This document shows, piece by piece, positions 8,683 to 15,923 of a stretch of DNA of 64,000 nt. This stretch comes from Clostridium sp. Lineage in GTDB: Bacteria; Bacillota; Clostridia; Clostridiales; Clostridiaceae. The position numbers and the translations under genes were made by a program. The stretch is from assembly GCF_022482905.1 (NCBI RefSeq), contig NZ_JAKVOI010000001.1, forward strand, positions 2,729,958 to 2,793,957, in the 5' to 3' direction. Under the pieces are notes generated by a model. The model searched no databases. It worked only from the letters and a program-made list of their open reading frames with translations, and was not told the origin of the DNA. The number at the start of each line of letters is the position of its first letter. Positions within the stretch are counted from its first letter, which is position 1.

Positions 8683-9462
8683 ATGTCCAAGGAAACAGAT
8701 AACTCAATATTATATGATCCACAAGAACAAATATTCATGTTATACGATAAAAAAGTAAGCTGTCCTGTGTGTGGAACCAGCTTTAAGGCAAGATCCATTA
8801 AAAAAGGCTCCTACAGAATATTAAAAAAGGATTCGGATTTTTTTATACGATATTCGAGAATAAACCCCTATTTTTATGATGTCTGGGTATGTGACGAATG
8901 TGGCTATGCCGCTATAAAAAACGATTTCGAAAAATTAAGCGATTATGATGCGCAAATGATAAAGGGAAAAATTTCGCCAAAATGGAAGCATAAGAATTAT
9001 CCTGAAGTATATGACATAAATCTGGCAATTCAACGATATAAATTATCATTGCTGAATTACTACACAATAAACTCCAAGGCAAGTAAAAAGGCAATTAACT
9101 GTCTAAAGCTGGCATGGATGTACAGGCTTAAAGATGACCATGGAAGCGAGCTGCAGTTTTTAAAGCAGGCCCTCAATAACTTTTCTACTGCATATTACAA
9201 TGAACCATCCCCAATATGCGGCATGGACAAGTATACTACAATGTATCTCATAGGCGAATTGAAAAGACGTCTTGGAGATGGCGAGGAATCCCTCATATGG
9301 TTCAGCCAGGTAATGACATCCCCTACATCGTCCCAGAAAATCAAGGATTTAGCCAGGGAGCAAAGGGACCTCATAAAATCCAATACTGAAAATACTATAG
9401 AGCAGGAACAGACAACAGATAATAAGCAAAGCCATAAATTCTTTCATAAATTCCGTAAATAA
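8683..9462 (+). CDS. DUF2225 protein (zinc-ribbon plus TPR-like helices)
   Basis: This is a 259-residue cytosolic protein. A CPVC pair (residues about 27-30) and a CDEC pair (about 70-73) are arranged as a zinc ribbon, with the conserved segment SCPVCGTSFKARSIKKGSYR typical of DUF2225. The rest is helical with a TPR-like pattern (KASKKAINCLKLAWMYRLKD and STAYYNEPSPICGMD). The start follows AGGGTGG at 8671-8677. An extended -10 (TGATATAAT, -10 at 8642-8647) lies about 35 bp upstream. Function is unknown; Bacillus and clostridial homologues are single conserved genes of this type. Confidence 0.85.
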   Translation: MSKETDNSILYDPQEQIFMLYDKKVSCPVCGTSFKARSIKKGSYRILKKDSDFFIRYSRINPYFYDVWVCDECGYAAIKNDFEKLSDYDAQMIKGKISPKWKHKNYPEVYDINLAIQRYKLSLLNYYTINSKASKKAINCLKLAWMYRLKDDHGSELQFLKQALNNFSTAYYNEPSPICGMDKYTTMYLIGELKRRLGDGEESLIWFSQVMTSPTSSQKIKDLAREQRDLIKSNTENTIEQEQTTDNKQSHKFFHKFRK

Positions 9463-9472
9463 AGAACCTGGA

Positions 9473-10159
9473 TTAAATTATTTTGACCGGATTAAAGTTT
9501 ATATAGTCTGCTGAGGTCAATATATATTCTGTGCCATCAATTTCCCCTGAAACAGCCCTCAAAAGGGCTTCTCCATGGAGATGCCCATATATAACTTTTT
9601 CAATGTCGTATTCTTTAAACATGTTTGTAAATTCCGAATCCATGAATTTTTCACCTATTGGCGGATAATGCATCATTACAATAAATTTTTCATATTTGTT
9701 TTTTGATGCTGATTCCAGAGAATTCTTCAATCTCAATACTTCCCTGTTATATATTTTCTGATCATGGGGTGTAAAATTTTCACTCCCGGGGCAGTTCCAC
9801 CCTCTGGTGCCGCAAATTGCATAATCATAATAACTAAAAAAATTATTTTGAATAAACTTCATATCCTCATATAGATTGTTTAATTTATTTATACTGGTCC
9901 ACCAATAGTCATGATTTCCCTTGACAAATATTTTTCTTCCAGGCAATTCGTGAATCCATTCAAGATCCAAAATTGCACTTTCCATATCCATGGCCCATGA
10001 TATGTCACCGGAAATTAAAACTGTATCATCATCAGATATTTTATCCATCCAATTTTCATGTATCCTGACATCATGTTCATACCAGTTATCACCAAAGACA
10101 TCCATAGGTTTATTGCCACTTTTGTCAAGGTGTAGATCGGATATTGCAAATAAAGCCAC
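9473..10159 (-). CDS. Calcineurin-like metallophosphoesterase
   Basis: All five metallophosphoesterase blocks are present: DLHLD (residues 8-12, metal), GDISWAMD (about 50), GNHDYWW (about 81-87), MMHYPP (about 160) and YGHLHGEAL (about 190-198). These bind two divalent metals for phosphoester hydrolysis. The protein has 228 residues and no membrane or signal segment. Translation most likely starts at a GTG at 10159 with GAGGGTGAT just upstream. The RGWNCPGSE insertion is typical of a clostridial subgroup. The substrate cannot be inferred. Confidence 0.88.
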   Translation of the reverse strand: MALFAISDLHLDKSGNKPMDVFGDNWYEHDVRIHENWMDKISDDDTVLISGDISWAMDMESAILDLEWIHELPGRKIFVKGNHDYWWTSINKLNNLYEDMKFIQNNFFSYYDYAICGTRGWNCPGSENFTPHDQKIYNREVLRLKNSLESASKNKYEKFIVMMHYPPIGEKFMDSEFTNMFKEYDIEKVIYGHLHGEALLRAVSGEIDGTEYILTSADYINFNPVKII

Positions 10160-10183
10160 TAGATCACCCTCTAACTATTAAGC

Positions 10184-10450
10184 CTATTTTGGATTTATAC
10201 TGTTATCTATATCCACCACATATGCTATTACTTTTGCAACAGCATCATACAGTTCAAATGGGATATTATCTCCGATATTTATGTTAACAAGAAGATTTGC
10301 AAGTTCCTTGTCATATACTATGGGCACATTTGACTCTTCAGCCTTTTTTAAAATATTGTCGGCTATCTGTCCTATGCCTGCAGCACTGACTATAGGTGAT
10401 TCATAATCAACATCATATTTTAAAGCTGCTACCTTTTTTCTTCCATCCAT
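10184..10450 (-). CDS. FlhB-like cytoplasmic domain protein (YlqH/EscU-type)
   Basis: This 88-residue protein corresponds to the C-terminal cytosolic domain of the flagellar export switch FlhB, without the membrane part. It shows KVAALKYDVDYESPIVSAAG and the later NVPIVYDKELANLL segment. In FlhB an autocleaving NPTH loop sits where this protein has YESP, so it cannot undergo that self-cleavage. Bacillus subtilis has an equivalent stand-alone gene, ylqH, next to ylqG. Here the neighbour is a FliK-like gene 15 bp upstream, so the two likely form a small operon outside the flagellar cluster. Confidence 0.85.
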   Translation of the reverse strand: MDGRKKVAALKYDVDYESPIVSAAGIGQIADNILKKAEESNVPIVYDKELANLLVNINIGDNIPFELYDAVAKVIAYVVDIDNSINPK

Positions 10451-10465
10451 AATATTTACCTCTCA

Positions 10466-12226
10466 TTATGCCCTTGTATTTATTATTCCAATCTCATTAT
10501 CCTGAAAGAACTCTCTGCAGGTTGATATATTCATTTCCTCATGTTTCTCATTGAAATCAATATCTATATTATAACCTAAGTTGGATAGGCTCTCCAATAT
10601 TTTTTCACTGTGATTTTCCAGAAGCTTTATAAATGATTTCTGACTCTTTACATCTATATGCATATTTTTGTTTTTTACAGCCAGATACGCGTCCACTACA
10701 CCCATATTTTCAGTATTTATAGCTGTGGCAATTTTAACATTTGAACTATCAATCTTTTTTCCCCTTTTCCTGTCATCCCTTATTATCAATTTACATTCAT
10801 AGTTGCTGTTCTGAAACTTCAATGGCATGTCCATATAATAGTATGAATTTGACACAGTATTGAATATTTTAAAGTCATTAATATTATTATTTAACAAATT
10901 CATTATATTCACAGGCTTGTCAGGACTTTTGTCCTGTATTTGGTTGATCACCTGCTCTATTATATCAGACATTTCCCGTGTTTTAAAATTCAGCTGATCC
11001 TTTATCTGATTTGAAATAGTTTCTATTATATCTTTGGATATCAAGTTGGATTTATCTTTTAAAAAATACTCGTTGAAAATATTTTTGACTTCACTTTTTA
11101 TATTGTTTTTTGTATTTTCTGCCCCAGTTTTATTATTACCATTCTGTATATTTTCATATTGGTTTGTGTTATCCTGTTTTATATTTTCATGCTTTTCAAT
11201 CATCTCACCCTTTGGAGCTGCTGTATTTTCTGGAATTTCACCGGATATATTCCCGTCTATTTTTTGATTGACACCTGCAGGCTGATTTTTTAAATTATTT
11301 TCCCTATTCTCTGCCGCATTATTCTTTACAACATTATTCTCTGCAGTATTATTCTCTACAACATTATTTACATTTTCTTTCACTGCGGCTATTTCCGAAC
11401 TATCTACATTTTTATATGCTTTTTCAATATTTTTCTGCAGTGCATCCATATAATCACTTGTAGTTGATTTTACATTTTCAGGACTTTGTTTAAATTCAGG
11501 CTGCACGCTCACTCCTAATTTCTGTCCGAGATTTTCAATTTCCCTGTATATAACAGCCGGCTTTTTAAATACATCATTAAAACTTTTTATGTTCTCATTG
11601 TTTATATCTATATTATTTTCAATAAATGTAAATACATCGCCATCAGAAAGTTTTGCAATATCGGTAAACAAACTTTTTAATATACTGCTTGCCCTTTTCC
11701 CTTCACTGCTGTTGGCATCTATATTTCTGCTTAAAAGATATTTCTGTATAAAATTATCCACTTCTCCTCCGCCGTTCTGCGTTTTGTTCATAAATTCCAG
11801 GAGTGATTTCATATTTGAAACATTGCTTTTAGTAAGTGGAATTTCATGTTTTATCATACCTTTAATAAGATCATAGTCCTGCATACTTAAGTTCATGGAA
11901 TTTTCCTTTATAAAAAGTTTTACAGCATCATTTCCTCCGTCCTTGACCCCTTCATCTGTTCTGCCAACAATCTTTAACTCGAGTTTCCCATCCTGAAATC
12001 CATCAACTTGAAACCTTAATAATTGATTTTTAGATACCTGATCCATATTTTCTATATCTGCAGAAAACTGCCATCCATCCAAAAGCCTTAATAATATGCT
12101 CTTAGAGACTTTATCAAGATCTACTATTCTAGCTATGAATTTTTGTCCTATCTCAAAGGAAAGTTTTGTTGATACTTTCTTATTGTTTACATTATAGGTA
12201 CTATTTACATTCCATATTCCCGCCAA
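10466..12226 (-). CDS. FliK-like (YlqG-type) hook-length control domain protein, low-complexity centre
   Basis: The protein is about 586 residues. It has an N-terminal beta-rich region (FEIGQKFIARIVDLDKVSKS), a centre of Asn/Glu repeats (ENTAAPKGE and runs of AENNVVKNNAAEN type, residues about 285-375), and a C-terminal globular part (about 470-560, KFQNSNYECKLIIRDDRKRG) that resembles the FliK C-terminal domain used to sense hook length. It has no signal peptide. The annotated open frame begins at GTG 12235, whose site is too close; the TTG at 12226 has GAAGGGTGA at 5-nt spacing and is preferred. It pairs with the FlhB-like gene downstream, mirroring FliK and FlhB as partners. Function in motility or another export system is inference. 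Confidence 0.65.
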   Translation of the reverse strand: MAGIWNVNSTYNVNNKKVSTKLSFEIGQKFIARIVDLDKVSKSILLRLLDGWQFSADIENMDQVSKNQLLRFQVDGFQDGKLELKIVGRTDEGVKDGGNDAVKLFIKENSMNLSMQDYDLIKGMIKHEIPLTKSNVSNMKSLLEFMNKTQNGGGEVDNFIQKYLLSRNIDANSSEGKRASSILKSLFTDIAKLSDGDVFTFIENNIDINNENIKSFNDVFKKPAVIYREIENLGQKLGVSVQPEFKQSPENVKSTTSDYMDALQKNIEKAYKNVDSSEIAAVKENVNNVVENNTAENNVVKNNAAENRENNLKNQPAGVNQKIDGNISGEIPENTAAPKGEMIEKHENIKQDNTNQYENIQNGNNKTGAENTKNNIKSEVKNIFNEYFLKDKSNLISKDIIETISNQIKDQLNFKTREMSDIIEQVINQIQDKSPDKPVNIMNLLNNNINDFKIFNTVSNSYYYMDMPLKFQNSNYECKLIIRDDRKRGKKIDSSNVKIATAINTENMGVVDAYLAVKNKNMHIDVKSQKSFIKLLENHSEKILESLSNLGYNIDIDFNEKHEEMNISTCREFFQDNEIGIINTRA

Positions 12227-12293
12227 TTTAATCACCCTTCAAATAAATATACAGTATATTTATTTATCGTACACAAGTCCAATTTCATGAATA

Positions 12294-12335
12294 AAAAAAT
12301 CTGGCACCACTAATTTACAGGTGTCAGATTTTTTA
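12294..12335 (-). terminator. Terminator after ribU
   Basis: The arms AATCTGGCACC and GGTGTCAGATT with flanking A and T runs form a strong bidirectional hairpin between ribU and the FliK-like gene. Confidence 0.88.
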
Positions 12336-12341
12336 TTTTTA

Positions 12342-12956
12342 CTAGGCAGCTTGCCTTCCTTCTCTATGCTCTTTTTTCAATATTGGCGACACACTTTTGT
12401 AAACCACCAATGTAAGTACAGTCAATGCCAGCCCCTTAAAAAGGTTAAATGGTATGATGGACCAAAGTATCAAAGTACCAACGCTATCTACATTCCCATT
12501 TATTTTTGATGCAATTGCAACTATCTGGCTTATAGGAAAATTAAATGCCTTTTCATAGAGCGGCAGAAGTACAAAATAATTCAGAATCGCTGCTGCAATC
12601 GACATTGTTACCGTACCTGCTATAAGACTCATTACAGCTGTTGCCCTTGATTTTTTAAACTTGTATATTATTCCTGCCGTACCTACAAGAACAGCTCCTA
12701 TGGCAAAATTCGCCAGTTCTCCTACAAAAGCTGTCTGGCTTGCAAATATTCCATGAAGTACATTTTTTAAAAATTCTATTATGATTCCAGCCTCAGGTCC
12801 CAGTGCAAAAGTTCCTATCAAAGCTGGCAAATCACTAATATCGATTTTCATGAATGATGGGAATATCGGCAGTGCGAACTCTAAAAACATAAGTAAAAAT
12901 GCAATAACGCCCAACAAAGATATCTTCACAAGTCTGTTCAATTTCCTGTTCTTCAT
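12342..12956 (-). CDS. ribU: Riboflavin ECF transporter substrate-binding subunit
   Basis: RibU is the membrane S component that captures riboflavin and works with the shared EcfA/A'/T energy module. The 204-residue protein begins MKNRKLNRLVKISLLG and has about five or six hydrophobic helices; the helix-1 LLMFLEFALPIFPSFMKIDI segment and the following DLPALIG are typical of RibU. The start at 12956 has AGGAGGGTG upstream; a longer frame from 13040 runs through the leader and is not used. An FMN riboswitch upstream confirms the substrate class. The C terminus is basic, as usual for cytosolic tails. Confidence 0.95.
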   Translation of the reverse strand: MKNRKLNRLVKISLLGVIAFLLMFLEFALPIFPSFMKIDISDLPALIGTFALGPEAGIIIEFLKNVLHGIFASQTAFVGELANFAIGAVLVGTAGIIYKFKKSRATAVMSLIAGTVTMSIAAAILNYFVLLPLYEKAFNFPISQIVAIASKINGNVDSVGTLILWSIIPFNLFKGLALTVLTLVVYKSVSPILKKEHREGRQAA

Positions 12957-13022
12957 AATACACCCTCCTAATTCATAAGTATAATCTCCTACTCCTACCA
13001 TATTAAGAGGCGATAAAGTATA

Positions 13023-13050
13023 ATAAAAAAGCTCCAACAAAAGTCAGGGC
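13023..13050 (-). terminator. Regulated terminator of the FMN riboswitch
   Basis: Read on the minus strand, GCCCTGAC-TTTT-GTTGGAGC forms a hairpin with a few wobble pairs and is followed by TTTTTT. It lies between the aptamer and ribU, so FMN binding should lead to transcription termination. Confidence 0.65.
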
Positions 13051-13071
13051 CAATAAATGGTATACTTTACA

Positions 13072-13182
13072 CTTCTTCCATCCAGACTATACTGTCGGCT
13101 TCGGAGTTTCACCGAATCATGCCATTATGGCTCGCGGGCTTTACCGCCGGTGGGGAATTACACCCCGCCCTGAAGATTATAT
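13072..13182 (-). promoter_or_regulatory. FMN riboswitch (RFN element) controlling ribU
   Basis: The minus strand carries the RFN core: ATCTTCAGGGCGGGGTG, then AATTCCCCACCGGCGGTAAA, the GCCCGCGAG segment, and finally GATTCGGTGAAACTCCG and TAGTCTGGATGGAAGAAG. All conserved blocks are present in order. When FMN is plentiful the following hairpin should stop transcription of ribU. Confidence 0.96.
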
Positions 13183-13914
13183 TCAATTTAATTACATCTT
13201 TATTATATAACCTTTTTTATTAAAAAGCAACTTTATGTACCTTCATGACTATAAAGTTCATATGCCATTTGAATGCGGAAACTACAAATACTTTTATCAT
13301 TTAAAAGTACTTGTGAAATCTGATTATACATTTCTTCTATTCTATCGATTATCCTTTATCTTATTTATTACAGGTGCATAAATTTAACTTTTTTCTTTTT
13401 TAAAAAAATACCGTCAAAAAAGTTTACACCTATTCAAACGCCTACCGCAACGGAAATACTTCTTAGCAAATCCATATTTGATGGTCTAAAAAAATAATCA
13501 AACATAATATTTAGATAGGACAGTTTTATATATATTCTCAAAAAATTTGGAATACTGGTGGCTTTAGATTAAAATTCTATTTTCACTATAAAAAGGTAGG
13601 CTTTAATACTATGAATAATTTTTATGATGATATTAACTATAGACGGGTATTCTTATCACAAATAGCTGCGGCATGCTCCCCTAAAATTCAAATTTACTGC
13701 GCTGCTATATATTTCCATATAAAAATATATTTCTATTTTTAGAATAATACAATTTCCCGTCTATGCTTATATATTACTATATAAAAAATTTCTTTGCAAC
13801 TTTTTTTCAAATTTTTGTTGCAATTTTTATACTATAAGTATAAAATGTAAATTAATGAGAATAAACTATTTTAAAATTACATTCAATCATTTATACTTTA
13901 TTTTGGGTGATTAG
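13183..13914 (+). other. Long AT-rich intergenic region ahead of the regulator-peptide pair
   Basis: No convincing gene fills these 732 bp. A 43-codon frame (13611-13742, MNNFYDDINYRRVF...) has only a distant AAGGTAGG site and is doubtful. An inverted repeat ATAGACGGG (13639-13647) / CCCGTCTAT (13756-13764) spans about 108 bp, and several ACTATATAAA-type runs lie close to the regulator start. The stretch could hold operator sites for the TPR regulator. Confidence 0.4.
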
Positions 13915-15243
13915 ATGAAATTCCTGACTAGCAGTGAAAAAATAAAAAAATTAAGAAAAGACTTGAATATGAAACAACAGGATCTTCAGGATAAAAATAT
14001 AACCAGAGGCCTCATAAGCATGATTGAAATAGGGCGGAGAACTCTCAAACATGACACGGCTGTAACACTTGCCCGGAGATTCAATGCCAGAGCTGAACAA
14101 TTAGGTCATAAATTGGTTGTTGATGCAGATTATCTTTTAAGATCCCCTGAAGATGACGCAGAATTATATTGCCTTGAAAAACTCAACTCAAAAGATATTG
14201 TTATTGACGATATAAAATATGTACTATCCATAGCAGATGAATACAACTTAACATCAGTAAGAGCTGAAGCCCATTGTAAACTTGGGGATATAAATTATGA
14301 TAAAAAGAATTATAAAAATTCTTTTATAAATTACAATCAGTCCCTTGATATTTTTAAAAATGTCAAGCAGCACGAAAAGATATCCTACATATACTGGAGG
14401 CTTGGCTTATGTAAGATGAATCTTCTTCAATACACAGACTGTGTTACATACTTGAATTTTTCCATACATTATTCTCTTGCACATGATGATCCAAGAATTT
14501 ACGAGCTTGCTTTATATGATATAGCTCTTGCGTATAGGAAATTAAACAAAATAGACCTGTGCCTTGAAAACATAGACAAATACTTATCTACACACAACAG
14601 GCAAGATAATTTTACCTTTTACATATATGCAAATATTTTAAAGGCCGACTGTTTTGAAGCCAAAAACGATTTCCAGTCAGCTATAGACATATATAATTCT
14701 TTAGAAACCAGAATTACAGATTTAGAAAGCCCTTTGTTGGGATATATATACAACAATCTAGGTCTTGTATACTGTCATATGAATGATTTTGAAAACAGCA
14801 TAAAATACTTCAACATGGCTGAACTTTTTAAGTATAAATTTGATAGACCAACTTTGTCCCATACACACATAGAAAAATCTCATGTATTTATAAAGCAAAG
14901 ACTTTATAATAAAGCAATTGAATCAATAAAAGAAGGTCTCAATAATGCAGTTAATTACGATGATATGGAATATCTTATAAAAGGCAACTTCATGCTCTCA
15001 AGGATATATGAAATACTGGATGATTATGACAGACTTGAAAAAGTATATCTTGAATTAGTCAGGATATTAAAAAAGGCTTGTGAAATTCACAACACTTCGG
15101 ACCTTTCACTTGTCTACAATAAACTGTCATTGATATATCTCTCAAAAGGGAATACAGCCAATACCAAAAAGTATTTGTTGCTATCCCAGGATACTATAAG
15201 AAGCTACAATGATTCAACATATTATAGCATAAACATTTTTTAA
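13915..15243 (+). CDS. HTH-TPR regulator of the RRNPP family (peptide-pheromone receptor candidate)
   Basis: Residues 8-62 form an Xre-type helix-turn-helix (EKIKKLRKDLNMKQQDLQDK, ending with the recognition-helix segment ITRGLISMIEIGRR). Residues about 95-440 contain tandem tetratricopeptide repeats (for example AEAHCKLGDINYDKKNYKNS, LGYIYNNLGLVYCHMNDFEN, KLSLIYLSKGNTANTKKYLL). This layout, at 442 residues, matches PlcR/Rgg/Rap-type RRNPP receptors, whose TPR groove binds an imported oligopeptide. A gene for a 51-residue exported peptide starts 17 bp downstream, which is the typical clostridial arrangement of receptor then signal. Target promoters are unknown. An alternative is a sporulation-type TPR regulator without a peptide ligand. 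Confidence 0.85.
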   Translation: MKFLTSSEKIKKLRKDLNMKQQDLQDKNITRGLISMIEIGRRTLKHDTAVTLARRFNARAEQLGHKLVVDADYLLRSPEDDAELYCLEKLNSKDIVIDDIKYVLSIADEYNLTSVRAEAHCKLGDINYDKKNYKNSFINYNQSLDIFKNVKQHEKISYIYWRLGLCKMNLLQYTDCVTYLNFSIHYSLAHDDPRIYELALYDIALAYRKLNKIDLCLENIDKYLSTHNRQDNFTFYIYANILKADCFEAKNDFQSAIDIYNSLETRITDLESPLLGYIYNNLGLVYCHMNDFENSIKYFNMAELFKYKFDRPTLSHTHIEKSHVFIKQRLYNKAIESIKEGLNNAVNYDDMEYLIKGNFMLSRIYEILDDYDRLEKVYLELVRILKKACEIHNTSDLSLVYNKLSLIYLSKGNTANTKKYLLLSQDTIRSYNDSTYYSINIF

Positions 15244-15260
15244 TAGGGGGAAAATTTAAA

Positions 15261-15416
15261 ATGAAAAAGAAACTTATCAAGACTATCATTACTGCTGTAT
15301 GCTTTTTGACACTTGCACTAGGCGCCGTTACCACCATTCAGGTTGAAGCCAAATCCATTTCTGTTAAAAATCCTGTAATTACCGTTCAGCCGATGGAATT
15401 GCCTCCATCTCATTAA
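15261..15416 (+). CDS. Small exported peptide precursor, candidate RRNPP pheromone
   Basis: The 51-residue protein has a strong start: ATG preceded by GGGGGA (15244-15250). It begins with a basic MKKKLIK and a hydrophobic stretch (TIITAVCFLTLALGAV), then a likely signal-peptidase site after VEA (about residue 30), leaving a tail KSISVKNPVITVQPMELPPSH (21 residues, so only MELPPSH is suggested as the likely active end). RRNPP signals are usually cut from the C terminus of such exported precursors and imported by an oligopeptide permease. It directly follows the HTH-TPR gene and is closed by a strong terminator. It is too short for most gene finders. Mature sequence and processing are inference. 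Confidence 0.8.
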   Translation: MKKKLIKTIITAVCFLTLALGAVTTIQVEAKSISVKNPVITVQPMELPPSH

Positions 15417-15432
15417 ATAATTAGCATTACTA

Positions 15433-15483
15433 AAAAACAGGCGTTTCACATTTGTCAATCATATGTGAAATGTCTGTTTTTAT
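15433..15483 (+). terminator. Terminator after the peptide gene
   Basis: A long hairpin with arms AAACAGGCGTTTCACAT and ATGTGAAATGTCTGTTT (one or two mismatches) is followed by a T-run. Confidence 0.88.
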
Positions 15484-15582
15484 ATTAAAATTAAATATAT
15501 AGAAAAATACAGTATTTTGGTATATAATAATGTAATATCAAATAAAAAAAGTCAGGTGATTATAGTATGAAACCAATTACAT

Positions 15583-15864
15583 ATGTTTGTAACAAGCTGG
15601 TGTCCCTACTGTAAACAGGCACTTAACTGGATGAAGGAAATTCAAAATGAAAATCCTGAATATAAGAATATTGATGTAGAAATAATCGATGAAGAGCGCA
15701 GTCCCGAAATAGCAAAAAAATATGACTACTACTACGTACCCACATACTTTGTAGGAGAAAACAAGATACACGAAGGAGTTCCATCAAAAGAAATTATACG
15801 TCAGGTATTTGAGAAATCCCTTGAATCGTCATCTGATTCTCAAAAAGTAAAAATTTCCGAATAG
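15583..15864 (+). CDS. Thioredoxin-fold (glutaredoxin-like) protein with a probable frameshift at its start
   Basis: The frame holds the redox motif CPYC (in TSWCPYCKQALNWMKEI) and the cis-proline loop YYVPTYFVG, typical of a small glutaredoxin/thioredoxin-like reductase of about 95-100 residues. The ATG at 15583 has no ribosome-binding site. A good site, CAGGTGA (15552-15558), precedes an ATG at 15567 whose frame reads MKPITYVCNKLVSLL and stops after 15 codons. Joining that start to the CPYC frame by removing one T near 15581 would give MKPITMFVTSWCPYC, the expected N terminus of such proteins. Either a real single-base insertion or a sequencing error has split the gene. Transcribed alone and ended by a strong terminator. 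Confidence 0.75.
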   Translation: MFVTSWCPYCKQALNWMKEIQNENPEYKNIDVEIIDEERSPEIAKKYDYYYVPTYFVGENKIHEGVPSKEIIRQVFEKSLESSSDSQKVKISE

Positions 15865-15882
15865 AAACTTCTGTATAAATAA

Positions 15883-15923
15883 CTGTCCGCATCTAATATA
15901 TAATTGGATGCGGACTTGTTTTT
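15883..15923 (+). terminator. Terminator between the thioredoxin-like gene and tex
   Basis: Arms GTCCGCATC and GATGCGGAC are followed by TTGTTTTTATTT on the plus strand. The far end touches the tex stop codon, so it may also serve tex. Confidence 0.85.

Noticed and set aside
13611..13742. Possible 43-codon gene ahead of the RRNPP regulator
   Set aside because: Ribosome site too far from the ATG and no recognisable composition; noted only as a weak possibility.
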